From contig NC_018485.1 of NCBI RefSeq assembly GCF_000304315.1, positions 3,256,501-3,320,500 of the forward strand: a DNA stretch of 64,000 nt, in the 5' to 3' direction. Both the position numbers and the translations under genes were made by a program. The notes beneath the pieces were generated by a model. It had not been told where the DNA came from and made no database searches. It worked only from the letters and a program-made list of their open reading frames with translations. Each line of letters opens with the position of its first letter. The first letter of the stretch is position 1. Positions 19,410 through 29,100 of this stretch are shown here, piece by piece. Origin of the DNA: Methylocystis sp. SC2 (lineage in GTDB: Bacteria; Pseudomonadota; Alphaproteobacteria; Rhizobiales; Beijerinckiaceae).

Positions 19410-19986
19410 TCACGCCAGGGATGGTCTGGCTGTCAACTCGCACCGCGTGGATAAGCGGACGTTCTCCCGTTGCGAGCAGAGCGGCGCGCGCCTTTTCATT
19501 CTGATGAAATTTCGCGCGACAGGCCTGTTCCATCAAAAGCCAATGCTCCCATGCGCCGACTCGTATCTCGCGGCCGCGGTAACCCACCGTCGCGCCATAG
19601 CCCAGGCTTCTGCCGAGCTGGCGCGCATGGGGACCATCAAGCGCAGCCAACCTCTCGCGGTCGGCCTCATCCTCGAATTTCAGCCCTTGCCAAAAGGACT
19701 CCACGGATCGGTAAATTCTCCCGTCCAGCTCGAACGGCGACGTCGCCAGATTGCTGATCGCCTTAGCGCGGGGATCCGAGCTCGAACTGACGACATTGAG
19801 CGGTTCGCGGCACGCCTCGAGCCGATGTCCCATGTCATGAAGCTCGAGAGAACTGACGCGGGGCGGGTCAGCCCGAACATTCAGCACATGGTCTTCGTGC
19901 GCCAATTTCCATGAGGCGAGCGCGCTCGCTTCCTCGTCCGATTGCGGGATCAGCACCAGGAGCCCCTGTTTCAGCAGCGCCTTCAT
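19351..19986 (-). CDS. NADAR family protein (YbiA/DUF1768-like)
   Basis: A 211-residue protein. The C-terminal two thirds match the NADAR fold, known for N-glycosidases acting on riboflavin intermediates or ADP-ribosylated nucleobases: ISNLATSPFELDGRIYRSVE with the following FWQGLKF, then GYRGREIRVGAWEHWLL and LIHAVRVDSQTIPG. The first 50 residues are an extra segment. It is convergent with, and overlaps, the truncated DUF1826 frame, so a rearrangement that brought it here may have cut that gene. Confidence 0.8.
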   Translation of the reverse strand: MKALLKQGLLVLIPQSDEEASALASWKLAHEDHVLNVRADPPRVSSLELHDMGHRLEACREPLNVVSSSSDPRAKAISNLATSPFELDGRIYRSVESFWQGLKFEDEADRERLAALDGPHARQLGRSLGYGATVGYRGREIRVGAWEHWLLMEQACRAKFHQNEKARAALLATGERPLIHAVRVDSQTIPGVIMAQIWMRLRKELRKPAAR

Positions 19987-20291
19987 CGTCTTCGTTTCTC
20001 ATCGGTTTTGCGCCTGTTGCTTAGGTTTATTGTCGGCGAATCGCTCATTTTCCTGATCTCGAACTGTTCCAACGATGATGTCGAGGCTACCCGCACGCGT
20101 GTGCTGACGGGCGAACAACGCGCTAATCCGTTAGGCAATCGATCCGACGTCTGGGTCAAATCCGTAAATAAACATCCCGCTTTAGATAGAATCAGCCGCC
20201 GCGGCGTCAGAACTTAAGCTTTTCAGTGGACTTCGCTACTGATCTATTTGAGTATGGTGGTTTGAAGCAATTCATTGTGGAGGGGCATGCA
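19987..20291. other. Intergenic, 305 bp
   Basis: Lies between the divergently transcribed NADAR and YIP1 genes, so it should carry both promoters. Base composition is lower in GC than the flanks. I see no repeat, RNA gene or convincing small gene here. Confidence 0.4.
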
Positions 20292-20975
20292 ATGAGGAAC
20301 GGCGTTGCTGGCAAATCCGGGTTTCTCGCGAAACTTGGTCGCGTGAAACGGCTGATGTTACAGCCGAAATCAGAATTCGAGGTCATTTCGACGGAGCGTG
20401 AAACTCCAAGAGGCGTTTTTTTCGGGTGGGTTGTTTTATTCGTGTCAATAATGATGATCGCCAATGCCATCAAGGCGTTGATTTTTGGCATCTCCTCATT
20501 CGATCAAGGATTCACGGGCGGACAGACTGTCGAACTCAGCTCCCTCCCCAATCTCGTTTTGCCGGTGTTCTTTTTGTCCTTGTTCATGCCATTCGTGATG
20601 GCTGCGGCGATCAACGTTCTTGCGGGGCTTTTTGGCGGGCGGCGAGATTATGTCCAGGCGTTCAGAACGGCTGCATACTGCGGCACGCCCGCGTGGATCA
20701 TCGGCATTTTCGGGCCGACATGGCACCGAGTCGACCCCGTCAGGATTGCGCCGTCTCCCAGCGTCGCATTGTTTGTCGGCGCATTATGGGGAGTTTTTCT
20801 GCTCTATTGCGCGCTGCGGCCGATGATGAAGGCTCGGCCGGACCGCGTATGGCTGTACTGTCTGGCCGTGGTCGTGATTATGACCGGGGTGTGGGGTCTG
20901 GCGCTTGTCTTTACATACGGGCTCATCACGCAGTTGGACGCAGCTTGGTTGGCTCGCCAATATCCAGATGAATAA
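20292..20975 (+). CDS. YIP1 family membrane protein
   Basis: A 227-residue integral membrane protein with about five helices. The N-terminal cytoplasmic part has the pattern LMLQPKSEFEVISTERET seen in bacterial Yip1-domain proteins, followed by GVFFGWVVLFVSIMMIANAI and the central AFRTAAYCGTPAWIIGIFGP. Its role is unknown. The ATG at 20292 is chosen because GGAGGGG lies six bases upstream; the frame also allows a start at 20226. It stands alone ahead of the lanthipeptide locus. Confidence 0.82.
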   Translation: MRNGVAGKSGFLAKLGRVKRLMLQPKSEFEVISTERETPRGVFFGWVVLFVSIMMIANAIKALIFGISSFDQGFTGGQTVELSSLPNLVLPVFFLSLFMPFVMAAAINVLAGLFGGRRDYVQAFRTAAYCGTPAWIIGIFGPTWHRVDPVRIAPSPSVALFVGALWGVFLLYCALRPMMKARPDRVWLYCLAVVVIMTGVWGLALVFTYGLITQLDAAWLARQYPDE

Positions 20976-21415
20976 CGAACGGACGGGACCGAGCCGCTGC
21001 GGCCTTTTCTGACTCATCCGGAAATGAACGCTGCGCGCTAATGGCGTCGGGCTCAGCATCCGGCGGACGATAGGCCGTTCTTGGACGCCCGCACATTGAT
21101 TGGGACGGACAACTCGCGCAGTTCGTCAGCTGAAAAACGTCGCCCGCGGCCTGATCGCGTCCGGCGACCCCTGAGCTGATCGCCTGCCGCAAAAGAGTAA
21201 GCGGCTTTCGTGGAGAATCCTGCCAGCCAAAGGGAACTTTGGGGCAGACAGTTGTCTATTCAGTCCAAAGTCTCGTAATTACTCGACCTTTTCCCCGGCG
21301 AGAAAGCCTTACGCAATAACATGGGCGACTTTAGAACCTGAATGCATTTTGTATGAGGAACCAAATCGCGAACTTGGCGTTTACCCTTCGTACATTTCCA
21401 ACGCATGGTGCAGTC
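20976..21415. other. Leader region of the lanthipeptide locus
   Basis: 440 bp before the precursor gene. It is less GC-rich than the flanks towards its right end, as expected for a promoter region, but I could not fix a promoter. I found no second precursor-like small gene in it. Confidence 0.4.
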
Positions 21416-21559
21416 ATGAATGATGCCGTCCAACTCAACCCAATTGAACAAGAAGCTCTCAGCTACATCGTGTCAGATGAGGCGCTCGAAGCGGCAGCTG
21501 ACGTGAGCGCAATGTCGTATACACATCAAACCTCGGCCTACAATAGATGTTGCCGCTGA
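21416..21559 (+). CDS. Class II lanthipeptide precursor (LanA)
   Basis: A 47-residue peptide 191 bp upstream of lanM. The leader is acidic with the stretch VSDEALEAAADV, of the kind seen in class II leaders. The C-terminal core, MSYTHQTSAYNRCCR, offers Ser/Thr at 34, 36, 39 and 40 (plus Ser31) and two adjacent cysteines at 45-46, enough for two overlapping thioether rings. The cleavage site is uncertain; the Ala-rich EAAA segment is the best candidate. An in-frame ATG at 21353 would add 21 residues. The assignment rests on context and composition; I know no close relative of this core. Confidence 0.75.
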   Translation: MNDAVQLNPIEQEALSYIVSDEALEAAADVSAMSYTHQTSAYNRCCR

Positions 21560-21590
21560 ACTCCGGCATATATTAAGCATCGCGACTTGT

Positions 21591-21613
21591 AGCCGCCCAA
21601 ATTTTGGGCGGCT
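21591..21613 (+). terminator. Hairpin between lanA and lanM
   Basis: AGCCGCCC pairs with GGGCGGCT around a 7-nt AAATTTT loop (the stem can extend through A-T pairs). A pyrimidine-rich stretch, TCTTCTATCTTC, follows instead of a pure T-run. It probably works as a partial terminator, giving more precursor than synthetase mRNA. Confidence 0.65.
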
Positions 21614-21750
21614 TCTTCTATCTTCTATGCAGAACCATCTAAGACGGCCTCAAACGACGGCGCGCTCCTATCTGGATTCGCATATTCGTCGCAGAGCAGC
21701 CGCGCTCTGTCCAATCGCGTGACCATATTGTCTCCCGAAGGCGGGGCAGC

Positions 21751-24700
21751 GTGCAATTTCGTCCGGGTAATCGCATGGATTCGTTTTACGAGCGCTTGAT
21801 CGTTCGCGCCTCGACCATCGAGGAACTCCTCTCTGACGATTTCGAGACGCTGCCCGGCCAAAAGGGTGACGCTGAATTTGCGGCGAAGCGTCTCGCGGCT
21901 TGGTGCCGCTCCTGTGCGAGCGGCGACTGGTCGCTGTTCAATCAGCGGCTGGAGCGTGACAAGATACCAATGGCGAAGGCGCTCGGGCGATTTGCAACTG
22001 TCCGCCGAGTCGAATCCGCGCCTCCTCCAGCATGGCTCAAAGACGCCGCTTGGATCGCAACGGCGCTTCAAGGCGCGAGCACGGTTTCTCTTTCATTTTC
22101 CACGTCTGAAGCCGCTCCCTTCGAACACCTGTTCTTACCACTGGCCACCGCGGCCGCCGCCAGGCTGTGGGGTTCCCTTGAGCCTACAAGCCGCGCGAAT
22201 TTCGCGGCCTCCGCGTCAGCCTGTCTGCAACGTCAGCTGCTGAAGGAGCTCTGCGATCTTTGCGCGCCAGTTTTGTACGAACTCTTCGTGAAGGTCCGTC
22301 AAAGCCAGTCGTCGTCAAAAGACAAGTCCGCGGCGCAACCGTCCGACGAGACATCGTGTTATCATCATTTTATCTGTGAGATGCGGTCTGGCGGGCTCCG
22401 GCGTCTGTTTGATGAAAAGCCGGTGCTCCTGCGGTTAATCGCCGTCGTCACGCGCCAGTGGCTCGAGTCGTCGCGGGAATTCGTTCTCCGCCTTAACGCC
22501 GATCTGTCGGCTATCCATCGAGAAATTCTTCACGCGCGGCCTGAGCGAGTGGTCAAGAAGATCGATGCGGGACTTTCGGATCGGCACCACGGGGGTCGTT
22601 CGGTGCTCATCGTTGAGTTCGAGGACGGCTCGCGGGTTGTATACAAGCCCAAGGACTTGCGTCTAGATGTTCGCTGGCGCGCGCTCGTAGAGCGACTGAA
22701 TAATGCTGGCGCGCCAATCGAGCTTAGAACTCCAATCGCGATTTCGCGAGAGGGTTATGGCTGGACTGCGCATATCCGCCACGTCGGCTGCGCCGATTCA
22801 GAGGGTTGCAGAAGATTTTACCGGCGGGCGGGCGCCTGGCTCGCGCTGTTTTACAGCTTCGTCGGAGCCGACATGCATCAGGAGAACATCATCGCAGCCG
22901 GCGAACACCCTGTGCCGATCGATCTCGAAACAATCATACAAGCCGCTGACGAAGGTCAGTCTCGCCGACGGATCGACGCCAGCGCGTTCGAAGCCGCCAA
23001 GACAATCATAGCGAACTCCGTAATCTCCGTCGGTTTGCTTCCTGCCTACGGGAAGTCCGCAGATAATGACGTTTTCGTCGTGGGCGGCATGGCCGCTGAA
23101 TGGACTTCTGGAACGAAGCGTGTGTGGATCGACATCAACACGGACGCAATGCGTCCTAAAATGATGAAGGAGACGGGGTCCTCTACCCCCAATCTACCGC
23201 ATGTCGACGGCTGTTACGCGAAGCTCAGCGATCATGTTGATGATTTTATCGCCGGCTTCGAAGCATATGCGAACTTCATTCTGTCGCAAAGCCGCGAGTA
23301 CGGCGCGGAAGTCCTGTGCGACGCATTCGCCGGTCTGCAGACGCGCAAGGTTCTTCGTCCTACGCAATTTTATACGATGCTCCTTTATCGCCTGAGGAAC
23401 CATCAGGTTATGAACGACGGAATTCTGTGGTCGGCGGAGGCGGATTTTCTTGCGAGGTTCGCGGACTGGGAGAGCGATGAAGATCAGCGTTGGCCATTAC
23501 AGCGAACCGAACGAGCCGCGCTCCTCGAGTTAAACGTGCCGCACTTCGTCATGCGTAGCGACGCCAGCGAAATAAGCGACGGCGCAGGCGTCGCAATTCG
23601 CATCGATACGGATTGCGGGCTCGCGCGCGCCCGCGATCGTATCGGTCGTCTGAGCGAGCAGGATATCGCGTGGCAAGTTCAGGTCATCCGGCAGAGTTTG
23701 AGCATGCTTTCGGAACCCGTGAAAGCGGCCTTGAAAGATTCGCCTGGTGAGCCTCCCCCGAACGATAAGACGTCCACTAAGCTGAGTCCACATGCGTTCC
23801 TTGAGGAAGCGGATGCGATCGCCGCAGAGCTCTCCGATCATGCAATTCGCCGTGAGCGCGACGCCGCCTGGATCGGCCTCAGCTGGCTCGCGAACTCGGA
23901 GGTTTCGCAGCTAGTCGTCCTCGGACCAGACCTCTATAACGGCGCGTGTGGCATTGCGCTCTTTTTGGCCGCGCACGCGGTGGTTGGGGAATGTCAGGCT
24001 TCCGCAGATCTCGCGCTCGCCGGGATCTCGCGGCTGCGGAGCGACTTGCGTAACCGCAACGCGGCGCGGCTGGCGCGATCGCTTGGCCTCGGCGGGGCCA
24101 CTGGTCTCGGCTCCATCATTTATGCGCTTAGCGTCATTTCGAAACTCCTCGGCCGCGACGACTTGCTTGACGACGCGCACCGCGCCGCGGCGTTGCTCAG
24201 CGATGACCTGATCGAGGCCGACAGGCAACTCGACGTCATCAACGGCTCTTCTGGCGCGATTCTCGGTCTTCTCCGGCTATATCGCGACGCAGATTCCGCC
24301 GACGCGCTGAAACGAGCGGTCAAGTGCGGCGAGCACTTGCTCGCGCAACCGCGCATCGGCGTTGAAGGGCGCAGGAGCTGGGCCGTCCTTGGCGCGGGAC
24401 TGGAGGCGCTTACCGGAATGTCGCATGGCGCCGCCGGCTTTGCCTACGCGCTGGCTTCTCTATCCGCAGCGACAGGTTGCGGAGAGTTTGCGACCGCCGC
24501 GATGGAGTGCATAGCCTACGAAGACTCCAAGTATGACCCCGAGCGCGCCAATTGGCCGGACTTCCGTTATGCTTCCCCACAATGGCGCAGCCAATGGTGC
24601 CATGGCGCTGTGGGCATTGGGCTTGCACGCATCGCCATGACGCGTACGGCGTCGCCGGTTTTGGAGCGGCGCGCGGTTGACGTTAGCGGCGCGGTAGCCG

Positions 24701-24990
24701 GCGCTGAGCGAGGTTGGCCAAGTGAAGTGGACACGCTCTGCTGTGGCGCGATGGGCAATGTCGAATTCCTACGGGAGGCGGGCGCGGCGCTCGGCCGTCA
24801 GGATCTTTCCACCCTCGCCTCGGATCGACTCTCGGCTGTTCTTGCGAACGCCGCATCCGTCGGCGACTATCGCTGGAGCCATGGGGAAAGGCCGTTCAAT
24901 TTGGGACTATTCCGCGGACTTTCCGGAGTCGGATACACATGCCTGCGGCAGATTGCGGAAAATCTGCCCAATGTGCTGATCTGGGAATAG
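21751..24990 (+). CDS. lanM: Class II lanthipeptide synthetase LanM
   Basis: A bifunctional enzyme that phosphorylates and dehydrates Ser/Thr, then adds Cys thiols. The N-terminal DUF4135 dehydratase has the kinase-like motifs YKPK (298-301), DMHQEN (374-379) and DLET (391-394), matching known catalytic and metal-binding residues. The C-terminal LanC-like domain binds zinc through Cys950 (WCHG) and Cys997-Cys998 (CCG), the three-cysteine type also found in ProcM and HalM2. About 1,079 residues is normal for LanM. The start is GTG 21751 (GGGG upstream) or ATG 21775. No protease-exporter (LanT) gene is adjacent. Confidence 0.95.
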   Translation: MQFRPGNRMDSFYERLIVRASTIEELLSDDFETLPGQKGDAEFAAKRLAAWCRSCASGDWSLFNQRLERDKIPMAKALGRFATVRRVESAPPPAWLKDAAWIATALQGASTVSLSFSTSEAAPFEHLFLPLATAAAARLWGSLEPTSRANFAASASACLQRQLLKELCDLCAPVLYELFVKVRQSQSSSKDKSAAQPSDETSCYHHFICEMRSGGLRRLFDEKPVLLRLIAVVTRQWLESSREFVLRLNADLSAIHREILHARPERVVKKIDAGLSDRHHGGRSVLIVEFEDGSRVVYKPKDLRLDVRWRALVERLNNAGAPIELRTPIAISREGYGWTAHIRHVGCADSEGCRRFYRRAGAWLALFYSFVGADMHQENIIAAGEHPVPIDLETIIQAADEGQSRRRIDASAFEAAKTIIANSVISVGLLPAYGKSADNDVFVVGGMAAEWTSGTKRVWIDINTDAMRPKMMKETGSSTPNLPHVDGCYAKLSDHVDDFIAGFEAYANFILSQSREYGAEVLCDAFAGLQTRKVLRPTQFYTMLLYRLRNHQVMNDGILWSAEADFLARFADWESDEDQRWPLQRTERAALLELNVPHFVMRSDASEISDGAGVAIRIDTDCGLARARDRIGRLSEQDIAWQVQVIRQSLSMLSEPVKAALKDSPGEPPPNDKTSTKLSPHAFLEEADAIAAELSDHAIRRERDAAWIGLSWLANSEVSQLVVLGPDLYNGACGIALFLAAHAVVGECQASADLALAGISRLRSDLRNRNAARLARSLGLGGATGLGSIIYALSVISKLLGRDDLLDDAHRAAALLSDDLIEADRQLDVINGSSGAILGLLRLYRDADSADALKRAVKCGEHLLAQPRIGVEGRRSWAVLGAGLEALTGMSHGAAGFAYALASLSAATGCGEFATAAMECIAYEDSKYDPERANWPDFRYASPQWRSQWCHGAVGIGLARIAMTRTASPVLERRAVDVSGAVAGAERGWPSEVDTLCCGAMGNVEFLREAGAALGRQDLSTLASDRLSAVLANAASVGDYRWSHGERPFNLGLFRGLSGVGYTCLRQIAENLPNVLIWE

Positions 24991-25085
24991 CCCCAAAGCG
25001 TTTTCGAACATCGGTGGGGCGCGATATACGACGTGAGCGATTTTTCATGCGAGGAGAAAGGCCCTGCCGCGCGCGTCAGGCGCGC

Positions 25086-25202
25086 CTAGAGCGCTTCCCG
25101 ATCACATGGAATCATGTGATCGATAAGGAACCGCTCGAAATCAAAATGGTGGATCAGGTTCTCATCGAAAAAGTCTGTCAACTTTTTCGGAACCTGCTCT
25201 AG
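25086..25202. repeat. MITE-like palindromic element, 117 bp
   Basis: Bounded by 7-bp inverted ends, CTAGAGC (25086-25092) and GCTCTAG (25196-25202). Inside are two perfect hairpins: CGATCACATG/CATGTGATCG (25099-25122) and CGAAAAAGT/ACTTTTTCG (25166-25189). It lies between the convergent lanM and permease genes and may end transcription from either side. Its right end contains the TAG stop codon of the permease. Confidence 0.75.
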
Positions 25203-25960
25203 CTGCGCAGACGATAGCCTGTTTCGAAAATCCATACGATCACAGCTATGCACCCGAGAAAGAATCCAGCCATCACGGCAAGACTCGTCAAAATCGAAAA
25301 ATCGGCCGCGCCGTAAAAGGTCCAGCGAAAGCCATTCACAAGATAAACGATTGGGTTGAATCGAGCGACGGTTCGCCAGCCATGCGGCAACATGTCGATC
25401 GAATAGAACGCGCCGCCCAGGAAAGTCAGCGGCGAAATGATCATGAGCGGCACGATTTGCAATTTTTCGAAATTGTCCGCCCAGACGCCGAGAATGAAAC
25501 CGAAAAGACTGAAACTGACGGACACCAGCGCCAACAGCGCGATCATCCAAATTGGGTGACGGATTTCAAAAGTCACGAACAAATTGGCCGTCGCCAGAAT
25601 CGTCAGTCCCAGAAATATCGATTTGGTCGCTGCGGCGCCGACGTAGCCAAGCAAAACTTCGAACACAGAGACGGGAGCAGAGAGCAATTCATATATCGCG
25701 CCTGTAAAGCGCGGCAGATAGATCCCTATCGAAGCATTCGCGATACTTTCGGTGAGGAGCGTCAGCATCACCAGGCCGGGCACGATGAAGGCGCCATAGG
25801 CGACGCCGTCGATTGCCGACATGTGACTTCCAATGGCCGAACCAAAAACGATGAAATACAAAGATGTCGAAATGACTGGAGTCGCGACGCTCTGAATGAT
25901 TGTCCGCCACGTGCGCTTCAGCTCAAAGAAATAAATTGCGCGGACCGCGTATATGTTCAT
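25199..25960 (-). CDS. ABC-2 type transporter permease (YadH-like)
   Basis: A 253-residue permease with six membrane helices: [20 protein letters not shown] at the start, [15 protein letters not shown], and the family pattern [16 protein letters not shown]. YadH/NodJ-type permeases pair with a soluble ATPase to export small molecules or polymers; the cargo is unknown. The ATG overlaps the ATPase stop by four bases. Its stop codon is contributed by the palindromic element downstream. Export of the lanthipeptide is possible given the position, but this pair is common in Rhizobiales without lanthipeptide genes. Confidence 0.88.
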   Translation of the reverse strand: MNIYAVRAIYFFELKRTWRTIIQSVATPVISTSLYFIVFGSAIGSHMSAIDGVAYGAFIVPGLVMLTLLTESIANASIGIYLPRFTGAIYELLSAPVSVFEVLLGYVGAAATKSIFLGLTILATANLFVTFEIRHPIWMIALLALVSVSFSLFGFILGVWADNFEKLQIVPLMIISPLTFLGGAFYSIDMLPHGWRTVARFNPIVYLVNGFRWTFYGAADFSILTSLAVMAGFFLGCIAVIVWIFETGYRLRS

Positions 25961-26889
25961 GCGCGTTTGCCTACGAGGTCGACAAATATCTCCTCGAGCG
26001 ATGAACGGGTCATGTTGAACGACACGAAATCAATGTTTCTTTCGACCAGTCGCCTTATCAAGTTGGAAACGCCGACGTCGGCCGCCTCGCTGCCCCCTGG
26101 GATTGTATAGGTGAGCGTCAGTCCGTCTTCTGACAGCGTCGCCGGCCACGCCGCAAGATCATGCGGCGGCGCCGAAAGAGGCCGCTTGAGCCCAATTAGA
26201 ACGCGCATTCGGCCGAGATTGCGAATAAGCGCATGCTTCTCCTCGACCAACGCCAACTCGCCTTTATCAATGACCCCAACGCGGTCGGCCATTTCCTCGG
26301 CTTCGTCGATATAATGCGTGGTGAGTATGATCGTGACGCCGTCTTCACGCAGTTGGCGCATCAAGGCCCACATATCATGCCTGAGTTCGACGTCCACGCC
26401 TGCGGTGGGCTCGTCCAGAAACAATATCTGAGGCTCGTGCGCGAGCGCCTTGGCGATCAACACACGCCGCTTCATGCCTCCTGACAGCGCAACGATTTGC
26501 GCATCCTTCTTGTCCCAAAGCGAAAGCGCGCGGAGTACGCGTTCCACGTAAGCAGCGTTTGGCGGCTTGCCGAATAATCCGCGGCTGAAGCTTACTGTGT
26601 CCCAGACCCGCTCGAACATCTCAGTCGCCAGTTCCTGAGGAACAAGCCCAATCTTCGAGCGCGCGGCGCGGTAGTCGCGGAGAATGTCGTGGCCATCGAC
26701 GGTCACCGAGCCCCTCGTCGGTCGCACGAGCCCGCAGATGACCCCAATCAAGGTGGTTTTCCCGGCGCCGTTCGGTCCCAGCAGCGCAAAGATTTCGCCA
26801 CGCATAATATCAAGGTCAATGGATTTCAACGCCTGTAAACCGCTGGGGTATTTCTTATTCAGGTCGTTGACGATGACGATCGGATCCAC
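25957..26889 (-). CDS. ABC transporter ATP-binding protein (YadG-like)
   Basis: A 310-residue ATPase subunit. Walker A is GPNGAGKTT, the signature is LSGGMKRR, Walker B is ILFLDEP and the H-loop is TTHY. The C-terminal 90 residues are the extension seen in YadG/NodI-type ATPases, ending [14 protein letters not shown]. The GTG start at 26889 has GGAG six bases upstream. It forms an operon with the permease at 25199. Confidence 0.92.
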   Translation of the reverse strand: MDPIVIVNDLNKKYPSGLQALKSIDLDIMRGEIFALLGPNGAGKTTLIGVICGLVRPTRGSVTVDGHDILRDYRAARSKIGLVPQELATEMFERVWDTVSFSRGLFGKPPNAAYVERVLRALSLWDKKDAQIVALSGGMKRRVLIAKALAHEPQILFLDEPTAGVDVELRHDMWALMRQLREDGVTIILTTHYIDEAEEMADRVGVIDKGELALVEEKHALIRNLGRMRVLIGLKRPLSAPPHDLAAWPATLSEDGLTLTYTIPGGSEAADVGVSNLIRRLVERNIDFVSFNMTRSSLEEIFVDLVGKRA

Positions 26890-26970
26890 TTGGCGCTCCT
26901 GCGCACGCTTGTCACCGCATCAGGCGGGAAAACGGCGGGAATTGGCGTTCCCAGTTTTGTTCCGAAGTGG

Positions 26971-27043
26971 CGCGCCCAAGGGGATTCGAACCCCTGTTTT
27001 CGCCGTGAAAGGGCGACGTCCTAGGCCTCTAGACGATGGGCGC
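26971..27043 (-). tRNA. tRNA-Glu (TTC)
   Basis: Read on the minus strand: acceptor GCGCCCA (from 27043) pairs with TGGGCGC, the anticodon TTC is at 27007-27009, the T-loop is GGTTCGAATCC and the discriminator is G. CCA is not encoded. Confidence 0.95.
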
Positions 27044-27185
27044 GGCTGCGCGGCCGCATTGCGGCGGCGCGAGGGCGTGTATAGAGGCGCGGGCGGCGCA
27101 AGACAAGGCCGACCGGCGGCGCCAGATCGCCGCGCCTGGCGTCGCGTTTGCGCGCCTTCGGGCGAGGCCCTAAAGCATCGCAGCA

Positions 27186-29063
27186 ATGCTCACGATCAAC
27201 GATCTCGTCTACCGGCTCGGCGGCCGGCTGCTGTTCGACCACGCCGGGGTGTTCCTCCCCGGACGCTCCCGCGCGGGCTTCGTGGGCCGCAACGGCGCCG
27301 GCAAGACCACGCTGTTCCGGCTGATCAGCGGCGAAATCGCCCCGGAAAGCGGCGCGATCTCGATTCCCGCTCGCACCAGGCTCGGCCGCGTCGAGCAGGA
27401 GGCTCCGGGCGGCCCGACCGCGCTCATCGACTTCGTGCTGGCCGCCGACCTCGAGCGCGCCGACCTCCTGGCGCGGGCCGAGGCCGCGCATGATCCGCAC
27501 GACATCGCCGAGATTCAGACGCGGCTCGCCGACATCGACGCCCATTCGGCGCCCGCCCGCGCCGCCGCCATCCTGCACGGGCTGGGCTTCGACGCCGCGG
27601 CGCAGCGCCGGCCGCTGTCGGAATTCTCCGGCGGCTGGCGCATGCGCGTCGCTTTGGCGGCGGTGCTGTTCGCCCAGCCCGACCTGCTGCTCCTCGACGA
27701 GCCGACCAATTATCTCGATCTCGAAGGCACGCTGTGGCTGGTCGATTATCTGTCGCGCTATCCGGCGAGCGTGATCGTCATCAGCCATGACCGCGATCTG
27801 CTCGACGACGTCGCCACGCATATTCTGCATCTCGAGCGCGGGAAGCTGACGCTCTATAAGGGCGACTACTCCTCCTTCGAAAAACAGCGGCGCGAGGCGC
27901 AGCTCCTCGCCGCCAAGGGCGCCAAGAAGCAGGAAGAGCAGCGCAAGCATCTGCAGGCCTTCGTCGACCGCTTCCGCTCCAAGGCGACGAAGGCGCGCCA
28001 GGCGCAGTCGCGCCTGAAGCTCCTCGCCAAAATGGAGCCTATCGCGGCGATCGTCGACGATTCGGTCCTGCCGATTCATCTGCCTTCGCCCGAAAAGCCG
28101 CTGTCGCCGCCGATCATCGCGCTGGAGAAAGCGGCGGTCGGCTATGGCGATCGGATCGTGCTGTCGCGGCTCACGCTGTCGATCTCCAACGACGATCGCA
28201 TCGGCCTGCTCGGCGCCAATGGCAATGGCAAGTCGACCTTCGCCAAATTGCTCGGCGGCCGGCTGGCGGCCTGCAGTGGCGAGATGGTGCGCGCGCCGAA
28301 GCTGGAGGCGGGATTTTTCGCGCAGCATCAGGTCGATGATCTGAATGAGGGCGAGACGCCTTACGCAATCTTCGCGCGGCTGATGCCGGGCGTCCCCGAG
28401 GCGCGCATTCGCGCCCGCGCGGCGCAGACCGGATTTTCCGGCGCGCGCGCCGACACGCTCATCGCCAAGCTGTCGGGCGGCGAGAAGGCGCGGCTGCTGC
28501 TCGGCGTCGCCACCTTCAACGCGCCGCATCTCTTGATCCTCGACGAGCCGACGAACCATCTCGACATCGACAGCCGCGCCGCGCTGATCGAGGCGATCAA
28601 CGACTACGAGGGCGCCGTCATGCTGGTCTCGCATGACCGCTATCTGCTCGAGGCCTGCGCCGATCGCCTGTGGCTCGTCGACGACGGAACCGTGCGCGCC
28701 TTTGACGGCGACATGGACGATTATGCGCGGCTGGTGCTCTCGAAATCGCGTGGCGATGAGCCAAGGCGCGCGCCGGCGACGCCGGCGCAGGAGGCGGCGG
28801 CAGAGCAGGGGGCGGCAAAGCAGCAGGCGCCAAGGCGCCGCGACGCCGGGCAGGCGCGGCGCAAACTCGCCGCCGCCGAAGAGCGCGTCGAGAAATTCAC
28901 GCAGCTTCTCGCCCGCGTCGACGAGGCGCTCGCGGCGCCCGACGCCTTCGCGCGCAATCCGCAGGAAGCAGCGCGCCTCGCGTCGCAGCGTGAGGAGCTG
29001 GCGCAAGCGCTCGCCGCCGCCGAGGAGCAATGGCTGGAGCTGGCGGCGGAGGCGGAAGCGTAG
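27186..29063 (+). CDS. ABC-F family ATPase
   Basis: A soluble protein of 625 residues with two ABC cassettes and no membrane segments; ABC-F proteins act on ribosomes or in related regulation. The first cassette has GRNGAGKTT, FSGGWRMRV and LLLLDEPTNYLD; the second has GANGNGKST, LSGGEKARL and LLILDEPTNHLD. The linker is basic and helical. The C-terminal tail (from about 520) is an Ala/Glu/Arg-rich coiled coil, as in YheS/Uup-like members. Its last 50 bp are repeated 1000 bp downstream. Confidence 0.92.
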   Translation: MLTINDLVYRLGGRLLFDHAGVFLPGRSRAGFVGRNGAGKTTLFRLISGEIAPESGAISIPARTRLGRVEQEAPGGPTALIDFVLAADLERADLLARAEAAHDPHDIAEIQTRLADIDAHSAPARAAAILHGLGFDAAAQRRPLSEFSGGWRMRVALAAVLFAQPDLLLLDEPTNYLDLEGTLWLVDYLSRYPASVIVISHDRDLLDDVATHILHLERGKLTLYKGDYSSFEKQRREAQLLAAKGAKKQEEQRKHLQAFVDRFRSKATKARQAQSRLKLLAKMEPIAAIVDDSVLPIHLPSPEKPLSPPIIALEKAAVGYGDRIVLSRLTLSISNDDRIGLLGANGNGKSTFAKLLGGRLAACSGEMVRAPKLEAGFFAQHQVDDLNEGETPYAIFARLMPGVPEARIRARAAQTGFSGARADTLIAKLSGGEKARLLLGVATFNAPHLLILDEPTNHLDIDSRAALIEAINDYEGAVMLVSHDRYLLEACADRLWLVDDGTVRAFDGDMDDYARLVLSKSRGDEPRRAPATPAQEAAAEQGAAKQQAPRRRDAGQARRKLAAAEERVEKFTQLLARVDEALAAPDAFARNPQEAARLASQREELAQALAAAEEQWLELAAEAEA

Positions 29064-29100
29064 GGGCTTTGCGCGTCGCGGCCAGAATTCTTGCGCGCGG

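Noticed and set aside
25199..26889. ABC transporter as a dedicated lanthipeptide exporter
   Set aside because: It lies on the opposite strand, lacks a peptidase domain, and is of a YadGH type common without lanthipeptide genes; kept only as a possibility.
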